Part shown: one piece after another, positions 36,273 to 44,784 of the stretch
How positions within the stretch are numbered: the stretch's first letter is position 1
Layout of the letters: each line of letters opens with the position of its first letter
Origin: Verrucomicrobiota bacterium
GTDB lineage: Bacteria; Verrucomicrobiota; Verrucomicrobiia; Limisphaerales; J093
Reading direction: 5' to 3'
Length of the DNA stretch: 64,000 nucleotides
Assembly (NCBI GenBank): GCA_016716505.1
Contig: JADJWF010000003.1
Span: forward strand, 248,001-312,000
Position numbers and translations under genes: made by a program
Notes under the pieces: model-generated
Seen by the model: only the letters and a program-made list of their open reading frames with translations
Told to the model about the DNA's origin: nothing
Database searches by the model: none

Positions 36273-37394
36273 GTGCCCGGAGCAGGTGGTTTCTCTTATC
36301 TTGCTCTCGCCACGCTTCAGGCCATTCACCGATTGCTGGTGGTTGGCGGCGTCGTGTTGGCCCAGATCCTTCTGGCTCCCGCCGCTTCTGCGTCCAGCCC
36401 CGTCTTCGATCCCGCCGCCGTCTATCAAGTGGCGTGCGCACCGTGTCATGGTGTTTCGGGTCGGGTGCCGGAGGGCGACCCGATGTTGCAGCACTTCAAG
36501 AATGTGCCGGCCGATTTCACCGATCCGCTCTTCAACAGCCGTGAACCGGCGTCGGACTGGTTTCTGGTGACCAAACACGGCGGGCCGTCGCTGGCGTTGT
36601 CGAGTCAGATGCCCAGTTTCGCCGAGGCGTTCAGCGACGAGGAAATCTCCGCCCTGGTCGCCTACGTCAAGCAGTTCCCGGAGGACCGGGGCTATCCACC
36701 GGGCGACCTCAACTTCTTCCTGCCGATCCGCACGATCAAGGCGTTCCCCGAGGACGAGGTTGTACTGAAAATGCGGTACCAGGATACGGACGGCGTCGGA
36801 AGTTGGCGGAACATCGTGGAGCTGGAGAAGCGCATCGGTCGCCGGCATCAGGTGACCTTGGAGTTGATCCATGAGATCGAGGATGACGACGGTTCGCTGG
36901 CCGAGATGGAGCTGGGTTGGAAAACAGCGCTGACCTGGAGTTTGCCGCGGCAGTTCATTCTCAGCGGAGGGGCGAACCTCGCCTTTCCGTTCGCGGCCAA
37001 CAGCCAGGTGGAAGCCATTCCGTACCTTGCCCTGGGCAAGGGTTTGTCCGATTCCTTTACCCTCCAAGCCAGCGCGCGCAGTCATGTCCCCACGGAGCGA
37101 TTTGAGGATGGCGACTTTGAAGCCTCGGCGATTATTCATTGTCTCACCACGGTGTGGCCGAGGGGCGTTTTCCCGGCCTTCGAGGTCACCGCCAAGGCGC
37201 CGTTCGATCCGGGTGACGGTGACGCCGTGCAAGTCTCGCTGACCCCGCAATTGCATTTCGGTCTGAGCCGCGGTGGTCATGTACGGCTCAACACCGGCGT
37301 CGAAATCCCGGTCAGCCGGCGGGATTACGACTTCCGCGTCCACGCCATGTTGATTTGGGATTTCGCGGATGGTTGGTTTTGGAAACGGTGGTGA
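36273..37394 (+). CDS. cytochrome c domain fused to a possible outer-membrane beta-barrel
   Basis: The frame is open from 36165; I place the start at the GTG at 36273, which gives a signal peptide ending ILLAPAASA and leaves room for a promoter. The mature protein begins with a small cytochrome c: VACAPCHG (haem-binding Cys55, Cys58, His59 by this numbering) and SSQMPSFAEAFSDEEISALVAYVKQF with the axial Met. The second part (about 240 residues) is a series of amphipathic beta strands with alternating aromatic residues and ends in DGWFWKRW, compatible with an outer-membrane barrel. The pairing suggests an electron-transfer protein attached to the outer membrane. The GTG start is uncertain and the barrel is an inference. 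Confidence 0.7.
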   Translation: MPGAGGFSYLALATLQAIHRLLVVGGVVLAQILLAPAASASSPVFDPAAVYQVACAPCHGVSGRVPEGDPMLQHFKNVPADFTDPLFNSREPASDWFLVTKHGGPSLALSSQMPSFAEAFSDEEISALVAYVKQFPEDRGYPPGDLNFFLPIRTIKAFPEDEVVLKMRYQDTDGVGSWRNIVELEKRIGRRHQVTLELIHEIEDDDGSLAEMELGWKTALTWSLPRQFILSGGANLAFPFAANSQVEAIPYLALGKGLSDSFTLQASARSHVPTERFEDGDFEASAIIHCLTTVWPRGVFPAFEVTAKAPFDPGDGDAVQVSLTPQLHFGLSRGGHVRLNTGVEIPVSRRDYDFRVHAMLIWDFADGWFWKRW

Positions 37395-37403
37395 GGGAAC
37401 GGC

Positions 37404-38309
37404 TCACTCGGGCAAGCGCGTGGAAGCCCGGGCCTTGAGCCACTCAAGATCGCGGTTGCCCGGCAGGTAAAGGGTAAGGTGGTTGGGAATCCACTTGGCC
37501 CGGGCTTGTTCCACCGTGGCGGGCTCGGCCCATTTGCGCGTCTCCACGTGGCCGTCCGCGAACGAGGTTACCCCCGACTTCTCGTGCTCGGCGGATGGCA
37601 GGTGGAAAAACAGGCCCTCAAGGCTGCCGAGGTGAATCACGAAGCCCGCGTAGCAGATATTGCCGGGGGCCACGTCCAGGAAAAGCAGCGTCTGGGCCGG
37701 TGAACCGCTGGCCAGTTCGGCACCCTTGCGGAACGTCCAGTACCGCGCGCTGTTGAAACTGGGGATCCACTCGGCCCACCCGATGTAGGAGTTCAGCGAG
37801 TAGCTCCGCAGACGCGGGTATTCGCGCCCGGCAATCTCCACTTTGCTGCGGTCGGCCGGACATTTGTAAATCGCCGGATCGGCCAAGTAGGGCGCAAAGC
37901 TGGCAAAGCGCGGATTGACCAGATAATCGCGGTTCGTCATGGCTCCGGGATTCTGGTGCGCGTCGCCGACGACCCAGAGCCGGCGCCCCGCCAACGACTC
38001 TTCCGAGCCGGCGCCGTTTTCGGGCAGGAGGTCGTTGTGATCCGTCGCGTAAAGCGACCACGTGAGGGCAAGCTGCTTGACGTTGCTGACGCAAGCGATT
38101 TTCCGCGCCTTGGCCTTCGCGCCGGCCAAAGCCGGCAGGAGCAGCCCCGCCAGGATCGCAATGATGGCGATCACCACCAGGAGCTCTATCAGGGTAAAAC
38201 CCAACCGCGGCCCGGGATTCGGACGCGGCCCGGCGGTGTTGCCAGCAAGCCGGCCCACGCGCCGCTGGTAGGCTGCCACGGCAAAAGTGATGGGCGAATT
38301 GCGCCGCAT
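37404..38309 (-). CDS. prepilin-like protein with type IV N-terminal methylation motif
   Basis: The ATG at 38309 (MRRNSPITF) gives 301 residues. A long 37-residue leader ends in Gly, followed by FTLIELLVVIAIIAILAG with Glu at +5. LLPALAGAKAKARKIACVSNVKQL follows, then a globular part with CPADRSKV and the family end motif SGVTSFADGHVETRKW. A TTG four codons upstream is in frame but less likely. TACGTT 10 nt before the ATG may be the -10 box. It is the third member of this family in the window and is convergent with the cytochrome gene. It stands alone, without secretion genes nearby. Confidence 0.88.
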   Translation of the reverse strand: MRRNSPITFAVAAYQRRVGRLAGNTAGPRPNPGPRLGFTLIELLVVIAIIAILAGLLLPALAGAKAKARKIACVSNVKQLALTWSLYATDHNDLLPENGAGSEESLAGRRLWVVGDAHQNPGAMTNRDYLVNPRFASFAPYLADPAIYKCPADRSKVEIAGREYPRLRSYSLNSYIGWAEWIPSFNSARYWTFRKGAELASGSPAQTLLFLDVAPGNICYAGFVIHLGSLEGLFFHLPSAEHEKSGVTSFADGHVETRKWAEPATVEQARAKWIPNHLTLYLPGNRDLEWLKARASTRLPE

Positions 38310-38337
38310 TCTCACTGTCAACGTAGCATTCCCCCTG

Positions 38338-38354
38338 CCGGCCCAAAAGGCCGG
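38338..38354. repeat. inverted repeat between kamA-like and prepilin genes
   Basis: CCGGCC-CAAAA-GGCCGG forms a perfect 6-bp stem with a 5-nt loop, about 30 nt upstream of the prepilin start. There is no T run on either side, so an operator or weak attenuator is as likely as a terminator. Confidence 0.4.
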
Positions 38355-38410
38355 ATCGGCGCGACACTCATTCGTGCCCCGGGACCGGGGCTGACGAAAG
38401 ACGCAGCGAC

Positions 38411-39649
38411 TCAGACGAAGTCCGACTCGTTCAAGGGCGGCACCCCTTTGAACAGCGGCGTGCCGTCGGTGGCCTCCGGGTACTCGAAGATGCGACCTTC
38501 GAAGTTGCGGATCACGACGCGGTCTTTGTTGCGGCTGAGCACGTACTCAGGACTGACCGGGACCTTGCCGCCGCCGCCGGGCGCATCAATCACGTAGGTG
38601 GGCACCGCATACCCGGTCGTGTGGCCGCGCAGCCCTTCCATGATTTGCAGACCGCGCCGGACGCTGGCCCGCAAGTGGGCCGAGCCGGCAATCAGGTCGC
38701 ACTGGTAGATGTAGTAGGGCCGCACCCGGCACATCAGGAGCTTCTGCACGTGCGCCCGCATGACGGTCACGTCGTCGTTCACGTGGCGAAGCAGGACGGA
38801 TTGGTTGCCGAGCGGGATGCCCGCGTCCGCCAGCCGTTCCAAGGCAGCCCGAACCTCCGTGGTCAGCTCCCGCGGATGGTTCGAGTGGATGCTGACGAAC
38901 AGGGGGTGAAATTGCCGCAGCATCGCGCACAGTTCGGGCGTGATGCGCTGGGGCAGGAAAATCGGAATTCGCGAGCCGATCCGGAGAAACTCAACGTGCG
39001 GAATGGCCCGCAGCCGGCTGAGCAGATACTCCAGCTTTTCGTCGCTGAACAGGAGCGGATCCCCGCCGCTGAGCAGGACGTCGCGCACTTCGGGATGCCG
39101 CGCGATGTAGTCAATCTGACGATCAAACTCGGGGTGAAAGTCGTAGCCGGTCGCGTTGCTCACGAGGCGCGAGCGCGTGCAGTAGCGGCAGTACGCCGCG
39201 CAGCGGTCCGTGACCAGAAAGAGGACCCGATCCGGATAGCGATGCACCAAACCGGGCACCGGGGAGTGCGAATCCTCGCCGCAGGGGTCGGTCATTTCCC
39301 AGGGCGCGGTGTCCGTTTCTTCCAGCCGCGGAATGACCTGCCGCCGGATGGGACAGTTTTCGTCGGACGGATCAATCAGGTTGAAGAAGTAAGGCGTGAT
39401 CGCCATCGCCAGCTTGGTGTCGGCCAGCACCGCCCCTGCCCGTTCCTCGGGCGTGAGCGTGGGCATGAGCCGTTCCAACTGCTCCAGACGCGTGATGCGG
39501 TGCTTGAGCTGCCAGCGCCAATCATTCCAATCGGCGTCGGTTACGTTGGCCCAAAATTTTCGACCGGCGGACTGGAAAGCCTTCAGGGCGGAGAGTCGTG
39601 CGGGGTCGGGTGGTTCCTCGCCACCCTGAGATGCCTCTTCGGTCAACAT
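38411..39649 (-). CDS. lysine 2,3-aminomutase-like radical SAM/PLP enzyme
   Basis: The ATG at 39649 gives 412 residues. The radical SAM cluster is Cys150-x3-Cys154-x2-Cys157 (CAAYCRYC) within DRVLFLVTDRCAAYCRYCTRS. The SAM-binding VLLSGGDPLL follows, and the PLP-binding Lys sits in IDAPGGGGKVPV near the C-terminus. The N-terminal helices (KFWANVTDADWNDWRWQLKHRI) match the KamA entry region. The family moves an amino group between carbons 2 and 3 of lysine or glutamate, the latter making beta-glutamate-type osmolytes or beta-lysine for EF-P. No acetyltransferase (AblB) or EpmA gene is adjacent, so the substrate is undecided. The promoter directly precedes the ATG. Confidence 0.92.
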   Translation of the reverse strand: MLTEEASQGGEEPPDPARLSALKAFQSAGRKFWANVTDADWNDWRWQLKHRITRLEQLERLMPTLTPEERAGAVLADTKLAMAITPYFFNLIDPSDENCPIRRQVIPRLEETDTAPWEMTDPCGEDSHSPVPGLVHRYPDRVLFLVTDRCAAYCRYCTRSRLVSNATGYDFHPEFDRQIDYIARHPEVRDVLLSGGDPLLFSDEKLEYLLSRLRAIPHVEFLRIGSRIPIFLPQRITPELCAMLRQFHPLFVSIHSNHPRELTTEVRAALERLADAGIPLGNQSVLLRHVNDDVTVMRAHVQKLLMCRVRPYYIYQCDLIAGSAHLRASVRRGLQIMEGLRGHTTGYAVPTYVIDAPGGGGKVPVSPEYVLSRNKDRVVIRNFEGRIFEYPEATDGTPLFKGVPPLNESDFV

Positions 39650-39657
39650 CGCGGCGA

Positions 39658-39685
39658 ACCATAGGAGGGGGAGGGGGCTTGTCAA
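39658..39685 (-). promoter_or_regulatory. promoter of the lysine-aminomutase-like gene
   Basis: On the minus strand a perfect TTGACA (39685-39680) and TATGGT (39663-39658) are 16 nt apart. The ATG at 39649 begins 8 nt later, so the transcript should be leaderless. The spacer is almost all pyrimidine with the tandem CCCCCTCCCCCTCC. Confidence 0.75.
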
Positions 39686-39726
39686 GGGAACCGCCCGGCT
39701 GGACAGAGCGGGTCCCCGTCTCGACC

Positions 39727-40182
39727 GTGTCGGGGCTTGGCGAACTTCGATTGGGTGACCGGGGACCGCTCTTTCGTTCGCTTCAGGTGCGAGCCGGTGT
39801 GACCGAGGCGACTCGGTTCGAATCACGGGAAGTGATCCAGTGCCCATCGGTGGAGGACTCTCGCATCGCCAAGGCGGCCCGCTCAGCCGGCGTTGAACGT
39901 GTCGGCACGCGACTGATCCTGGAGCCGGTCGCGGTGCGGCACGCCTGGCAACGACACGGACCGGGCGAGACGCGCTCAGACCAGCGGCCCCTGACCGCGC
40001 TGGATTTCGAGCTGCTGCCGCATGTCTGGCGCGCCCCGGAATCCGTCGAGCCTGGCGAACAGGCTGGCGATCTGCTGTTCCGCGGGGACTTGTTGGGGCG
40101 CATGGTCTTTGCCACCTGGCAGACCGGCGGCCGGTCGGTGACGCTGCGCACGCTGTATGTGAAAAAGAAGCCGGCCCCGTGA
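39727..40182 (+). CDS. phage-type PBECR nuclease-like domain protein (prophage remnant)
   Basis: The upstream part of this frame is Arg/Gly-rich, so I start at the GTG at 39727, giving 151 residues. The conserved block is LEPVAVRHAWQRHG, then QRPLTALDFELLPHVWRAPESV and a strand pair ending TLRTLYVKKKP. That resembles the Barnase-EndoU-ColicinE5/D-RelE-like (PBECR) domain found at the C-terminus of phage head-morphogenesis proteins. The gene would be the detached C-terminal part of a Mu gpF-like protein or a free-standing copy. The next gene resembles a phage virion-morphogenesis protein, which supports a phage origin. The start codon is uncertain. Confidence 0.6.
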   Translation: MSGLGELRLGDRGPLFRSLQVRAGVTEATRFESREVIQCPSVEDSRIAKAARSAGVERVGTRLILEPVAVRHAWQRHGPGETRSDQRPLTALDFELLPHVWRAPESVEPGEQAGDLLFRGDLLGRMVFATWQTGGRSVTLRTLYVKKKPAP

Positions 40183-40281
40183 GCCCACGATGTTTGCACC
40201 CCGTGGATAACGTCCGAAACGAGCTGCTCACGCCAGCCGGCTCAATTACGGTGCGCCCATCTCCCGACTGAGTCAATCCCC

Positions 40282-40575
40282 ATGCTGACCCTCCACGTCC
40301 TTGACGACGACACCCGCGCCGCGCTGGCCCGCTTGATGGGCGCGGTGCGGCACCCGCGGCCGCTGCTGCTGGCCGGCACGATCGCCGGTCGCCGGCTGCT
40401 CCAGCGCCACTTCACCGCGCGGGACCGCACGCCCAACGCCCTGGGCGGCCGCCACACCCACTTCTGGCGCGAGGTGCGCGACAGCACCCAGCTTGGCCCG
40501 GTGACGGATCGGGAGGGCATCATCGCGATTTGCGGCGTGAGAAGCGTGTCGGGTCGGTGCGACCGCCCGGACTGA
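40282..40575 (+). pseudogene. truncated phage virion-morphogenesis (gpG-like) protein
   Basis: A 97-residue frame begins MLTLHVLDDDTRAALARLM and continues RPLLLAGTIAGRRLLQRHF, then NALGGRHTHFWREVRDSTQ. This is the N-terminal half of phage virion-morphogenesis/tail-completion proteins, which normally continue for another 60-90 residues with beta strands. Here the phage-like sequence stops after DREGIIAI and the rest (GVRSVSGRCDRPD) looks like out-of-context tail. The order PBECR then gpG-like matches Mu-type head modules. No capsid, tail or integrase genes remain nearby, so this is a decayed prophage fragment. Confidence 0.6.
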
Positions 40576-40862
40576 CTTCAAAGCCGGCATGGGACGAAGC
40601 CCGCTGAATTCGGGGCCTTTCGGCGACTCAACCTTGCGGTGGCTTTCAGTCGCCCGTGAGGTGCCTTCGACGTGTTGACGACCTTGCACGTTGCGGTTTT
40701 GGCTCTCCTCATCACCTCCGGTCGGTGCGGACCCGAGTCCTCTGGCGGCGTCGCTGAACCGAGGAGAATCTGACTTCGTTGACGGGGCGCCGGCGTGGCG
40801 TCGGCGCATCTCGCGCGTGCCCGCCGATGCCTTGCGCCAGGCGCCGGTGTCGGCAGCGAGGA
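40576..40862 (+). other. non-coding stretch at the broken end of the phage remnant
   Basis: No gene is seen in these 287 nt. The 10-mer GGTCGGTGCG occurs at 40552-40561, in the tail of the truncated phage frame, and again at 40720-40729, bracketing 158 nt. The first copy is part of GGTCG-GTG-CGACC, a short hairpin. This could be the scar of an insertion or deletion. Confidence 0.35.
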
Positions 40863-41558
40863 TCAGCCCAGACCGCCCGCAGGCCCGGGCGAGCTTGCCT
40901 CCTCCTCTTCGCCTCCCTCGCCTCCCTCCCACGGCGGGTAAAGCTCCGCGGGCAGTTCGCCGCGTCGAATCAACTCGTGCAGATCGCGGATGATGGTGCG
41001 GCGGGCCACGCGAAACCGGCGGGCCAGAGCGGAGATGTTCGGGCGCTCGGTGGTCCCCTGAAGCTGACGGCGGATTTCCGTCTGCCGGGCCAGCCGGTCG
41101 GTCGAGCGGCTGAGCAACTCCTCGACATCCACCCGGCGGGATCGCTCCAGCGCCTCAAACTGGCGGATGACCTCGGCCTCCCCACAGTCGCGCAACGCCG
41201 TGGCGATGGTGCGCTTGAGTTCTTCAAGGTCCACGGGCTTGGTCAGGCAGTAGTGCGCGCGACGGGGCCCCTGGAGCGCTCCCATCTGCTGCGCCACCTC
41301 AAGCGCGCCCGACACGATGATGATCGGCACGTAGGGCAACAGGTCCTTCATCTCGGGCAGGTAGTCCAAGCCCAATTCGCCGCGGGCAAGCACGTGGTCC
41401 AGAATGATGACGTGCGGGCGATCCTTCGGCAGCGACTGCAGGGCGCGCGACGCGGTCTTCGCCCGAATCAACTCGTAGTCCTTCAAGGCCTCCTCGTACA
41501 ACTCGTATTGGAGGTCATCGTCCTCAACGACCAGAATGCGCGGCCGATTCATCTTCAT
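40863..41558 (-). CDS. response regulator with helix-turn-helix output domain
   Basis: From MKMNRPRIL the protein has 231 residues. The receiver domain has the acidic pair in VVEDDDLQ, phospho-acceptor Asp54 in VIILDHVLARG, the switch Ser in IIIVSGA and Lys107 in LTKPVD. A helical linker follows, then a winged helix-turn-helix (about 185-215, ISALARRFRVARRTIIRDLHELIRRGEL), which resembles DeoR-type DNA-binding helices. The tail is Glu/Gly/Pro-rich. It has no adjacent kinase; the sensor kinase at 27786 also lacks a partner. Output domains of this kind on a receiver are uncommon compared with OmpR or NarL types. Confidence 0.88.
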   Translation of the reverse strand: MKMNRPRILVVEDDDLQYELYEEALKDYELIRAKTASRALQSLPKDRPHVIILDHVLARGELGLDYLPEMKDLLPYVPIIIVSGALEVAQQMGALQGPRRAHYCLTKPVDLEELKRTIATALRDCGEAEVIRQFEALERSRRVDVEELLSRSTDRLARQTEIRRQLQGTTERPNISALARRFRVARRTIIRDLHELIRRGELPAELYPPWEGGEGGEEEEASSPGPAGGLG

Positions 41559-41849
41559 GAGAAACTTGGTGCGGCAGGAAGCTGAGATCAAGATGTGCCG
41601 CCGGAGACACGGTGGCGCAAAACGGGGGTCGCCGATCGTCTGGGCGAACTTCGGGGACAGCGCGGTTCACAACCGGGCAGGCGGGGAGGACTGCGGTGGC
41701 AAGCACAGAGGCCCGCGTTCAAACCCGCCCGTCGCCAACGGGTCGGCGAGCTGTCCGCGACGCCGGAGCAGGACCACTCGCTTCGCCGCTGACCGACCCG
41801 GTCAACGGAGCACGGGTGCGCTCCATCACTGCGGAGCCGGGCGGGGAGG
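41559..41849 (-). other. intergenic stretch, no gene seen
   Basis: These 291 nt between the response regulator start and the peptidase stop hold no convincing frame. A weak TTGATC box with CAAGTT 17 nt later lies just before the response regulator start but has a poor -10. Confidence 0.35.
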
Positions 41850-44573
41850 TTACTGGCCCATCATCTGACGGACGTGGAAGAACCGGTTGGTCATGGGAGT
41901 GGGCACAAAGACTTCGGTTTCGGGGAACCGGCCAGCGAGGTTGGTCAGCACGTCGGCGGGCAGGGACAAGTTGCCCATCGAGAGCACGTCGTACTGGAAT
42001 GCCGGACTGGACGGGAAGCTGAGTCGCGAGAGGCGGTTGTTCCACCGGGACAAGTCCACCTCGAGCGCGTCGTCCGGCTTCGTGGGATCGCGATGGAGCA
42101 CCTGCTCGCAGGCATTGTTCCAGCCGTCACGGTCCGGGTCCTCGGCCGCTTTCGCCGCCAGCGAGCCAAACCAACGCGCCTCCCACGCGTCATCCAGCCC
42201 GTCAGCGTCGCTGTCCGTGATGGGGACGCCGGTGAGCTCCAACTCGACGCGATTCACCCGCCCCGCAACGCCCTGCCGTTCGTCACTGAACTCGACACGC
42301 CAGGTTCCCACTGTGGGTTCGAAGAAGTGCTGGACAGAATAGAAGTCCCACTCGTTGAGGGGCCAGAAGGTGTCATTGTTGTAGTGATGCAGCACGCTGC
42401 GGGTGCCGCTGGGCGAAACCAGCGTGATCCGGACGTCGCCGCGCCTCTGGTGGTTCATGCGCACCCGGAGGCGGACGTGTTCACAGACAAGCGCGGTTGT
42501 TACGTTGAAGGTCAGCGCCAGCGTGCTGAGTTGCAGCCGCGCCCAGGTCCCGGCGGCTTGCCCCAGGAAATCACGCAGTGCCTGGCCTTCGTTCTGACTG
42601 ATGAAGACGGCCGGAATGGGTGAGAACTGGATGTCGGCGCCGTTCATGTACACGCGCTCGGCCCCGCCGGTGTTGTTCCAGATCACCGCGAAACTCGCTC
42701 CGGCCTCAGCGGCGAATCGAATCTTTTCCACGAAGAAGTTCCCCCCGCGCTGAATCAATGCCGCTCGGCCGCTGAGATCGCGTGAGATCGGCTCGAGGGC
42801 CTGCCCCACGTCAACCAGTTCGAGGGGGCCGATCGGGTCATCGGGGTGCGGGGCATCGCTGGGGGTGGCGGGGATGGACTCAAGACCCACCGGGACGCGG
42901 CCGCCGGAAATCAACACCCGCAGACCGTCATCCGGGATGCTTCCACCCAGCGAGTTGGTCACGGTGACCCGAATCGGCGCGGGGCGATTGGACCATTGTC
43001 GCGCCAACCGCACGGCCAGCCCGGCGTCCGGGACCCCGTAGCCCGTGTTGTGGCTGACACGCAGCCCGGCGCCATTGGTACGAACGGCGGGATCTGCGGA
43101 GTCGGTCTGCCGGGCCGAGAGCAACAACGCTTGTTGGACGTCGCGCAGTGCTAATTCGGGGTTGGCCGCCAACATCAGGGCCACCACGCCTGACACCTGC
43201 GGCGTGGAACCCGACGTTCCGGAGAATCCGGTCGCTCCGGAGCCATAGTCGCCGCCGCTGTCAGTGGAGGCCCGGTTGTAGCCGAGGGTGGCGCGTCGGT
43301 CGGTGGTGAACAGGGACGGGAAGTTGGTCAATCCACCGGGCAACTGGACCGAGTCATCGCCACTCGGGGCTGCCACCAGCACACACGCGCCCGGCGTGGA
43401 GTAGGACGTTGCTCGGCCGTTGTTTCGAACGGCGCCAACGGTGATCACGCGCGGGTCGTTGGCGTAACCGTCGTCGTTGGCGTCGTTGAGCGCGGTCCGC
43501 TCGTTGCCGGCGGCGCGCACCATCACGACGCCCTTCCCACCGCGCCCGCGGGTGACGGCGGCCTCGATGGCAGCCGATTCGACGGCGCTGAGAGGGAGTT
43601 GTTCCTCGCCGGCGTTGCCCCAGCTATGGTTCTGCACGCTCACCTGGTCAAGCGCGTACTCGAACATCCGGGCCACCTGGTCTTCGTCCGCGAGGCTTCC
43701 GCCCGCACCGAAGATCACCCAGCTCGCCAGCAAGGCTTGCGGTGCCACGCCCAGGGCCCCCTGCCGATTGTCACCAGTGGCAGCGAGCAACCCGGCCACG
43801 GCTGTGCCGTGTTCCAGCGAGTTGGCGGGGTGATTCCCGTTGGTGGAGCCTGCGAGAAAGTTGAAATGCGGTGCCCCGATGACTCGTTCCAGAAGGTCCG
43901 GATGCGGCAAGTCCACGCCGTCGTCGCCAACGGCGACCAACACGCCCGACCCGCGCGAAAGCGGCCAGGCCCCGCGCGCGTTGAGGTCGGTGCCGACGGG
44001 ATGGCCGGTCAGTGGAGCGCGCTGTTCCAAGTGCCATGCCTGCCCGAAGGAAGGATCATTCGGCTGGGGGGCGTAGCGCGTGTGTAGTTTGATGGGCCGT
44101 CGGCGCACCGGATGGCTCACCTCGACCCCCGGAGCCGCCGCCAGGCGGGCGGCTTCCTGAATCGCGAGCCGCGTGTCGGGCGCGCGAAGCGTGAAGCCCG
44201 CCCGGCCCCACGCGCGCTCCAAGGTCAATGGGCTTCCCTGCAGCAGCGGCTCAAGGTCCGTGCCGGGCGCGAGCTGGAGCAGTACGCGGGGGCCGAACTC
44301 GACCGACCCAGTGGTGCCGGCGCGGCGGAGGGAGACCCAGTCCTCGGGGCCGGTGAGGCGGGCGGCCGGTGCCGTGACGGTCGCCTCGTAGGCGCGAATC
44401 GCCGGCTCGCGGAAGTGAATCAGGGCGGTCTCCGCAGCAAGGGGCAGGACGGCGACCGTCACCGAGAAGAGGAGGCCGCCCAGCCGTGAACGGGCGCGCG
44501 GAGCGCTCCGCGTGGCGGGCCGGCAGGTCCCAGCGGGGGGCGGCGCGGATGGATGCGACGGCGATGGGGTCAT
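41850..44573 (-). CDS. exported subtilisin-family (S8) peptidase with P-domain
   Basis: The 907-residue protein has an N-terminal export signal (hydrophobic segment about 31-47) and a propeptide-like region (about 50-165). The catalytic domain has Asp217 in VAVGDDGVD, His255 in LEHGTAVAG, oxyanion Asn356 in AAGNER and Ser454 in SGTSGSTPQVSG. A PA-like insert follows (GRAALIQRGGNFFVEK...). A proprotein-convertase P-domain then has RVRMNHQRRGDVRITLVSPSGT and VGTWRVEFSDERQG. The C-terminal part has calcium-loop-like DSDADGLDDAWE and DPDRDGWNN repeats. All catalytic residues are intact, so it should be an active secreted endopeptidase. It is divergent from the S46 peptidase gene. Confidence 0.93.
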   Translation of the reverse strand: MTPSPSHPSAPPPAGTCRPATRSAPRARSRLGGLLFSVTVAVLPLAAETALIHFREPAIRAYEATVTAPAARLTGPEDWVSLRRAGTTGSVEFGPRVLLQLAPGTDLEPLLQGSPLTLERAWGRAGFTLRAPDTRLAIQEAARLAAAPGVEVSHPVRRRPIKLHTRYAPQPNDPSFGQAWHLEQRAPLTGHPVGTDLNARGAWPLSRGSGVLVAVGDDGVDLPHPDLLERVIGAPHFNFLAGSTNGNHPANSLEHGTAVAGLLAATGDNRQGALGVAPQALLASWVIFGAGGSLADEDQVARMFEYALDQVSVQNHSWGNAGEEQLPLSAVESAAIEAAVTRGRGGKGVVMVRAAGNERTALNDANDDGYANDPRVITVGAVRNNGRATSYSTPGACVLVAAPSGDDSVQLPGGLTNFPSLFTTDRRATLGYNRASTDSGGDYGSGATGFSGTSGSTPQVSGVVALMLAANPELALRDVQQALLLSARQTDSADPAVRTNGAGLRVSHNTGYGVPDAGLAVRLARQWSNRPAPIRVTVTNSLGGSIPDDGLRVLISGGRVPVGLESIPATPSDAPHPDDPIGPLELVDVGQALEPISRDLSGRAALIQRGGNFFVEKIRFAAEAGASFAVIWNNTGGAERVYMNGADIQFSPIPAVFISQNEGQALRDFLGQAAGTWARLQLSTLALTFNVTTALVCEHVRLRVRMNHQRRGDVRITLVSPSGTRSVLHHYNNDTFWPLNEWDFYSVQHFFEPTVGTWRVEFSDERQGVAGRVNRVELELTGVPITDSDADGLDDAWEARWFGSLAAKAAEDPDRDGWNNACEQVLHRDPTKPDDALEVDLSRWNNRLSRLSFPSSPAFQYDVLSMGNLSLPADVLTNLAGRFPETEVFVPTPMTNRFFHVRQMMGQ

Positions 44574-44784
44574 TTTCAGTCAGACCAGTGCGCGGAAAGC
44601 TAGCGTCACCCGGCCGGGTGGAAAGTCCAACGTACGCGGCCTTCCGGTCCGGACGAACGCAGTCGAGGCAGCGGATGTCAGCCGCCTCAGATAACGACCG
44701 GCCACAAATCCCGTTTGCCAATCCGCCGGCTTCGTAACAGTTTCCGCCGCCGCGGGACCCCGGAAAACGCGGTGCCCTTGTGCC

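Noticed and set aside
39598..39726. Upstream extension of the PBECR frame
   Set aside because: The extension overlaps the start and promoter of the lysine-aminomutase-like gene and is Arg/Gly-rich, so a later start is more likely.
41850..44573. Subtilase as a mycosin of the type VII-like system
   Set aside because: It lies about 29 kb from the WXG100/FtsK cassette, carries a P-domain and calcium-type repeats, and lacks the C-terminal membrane helix of mycosins.
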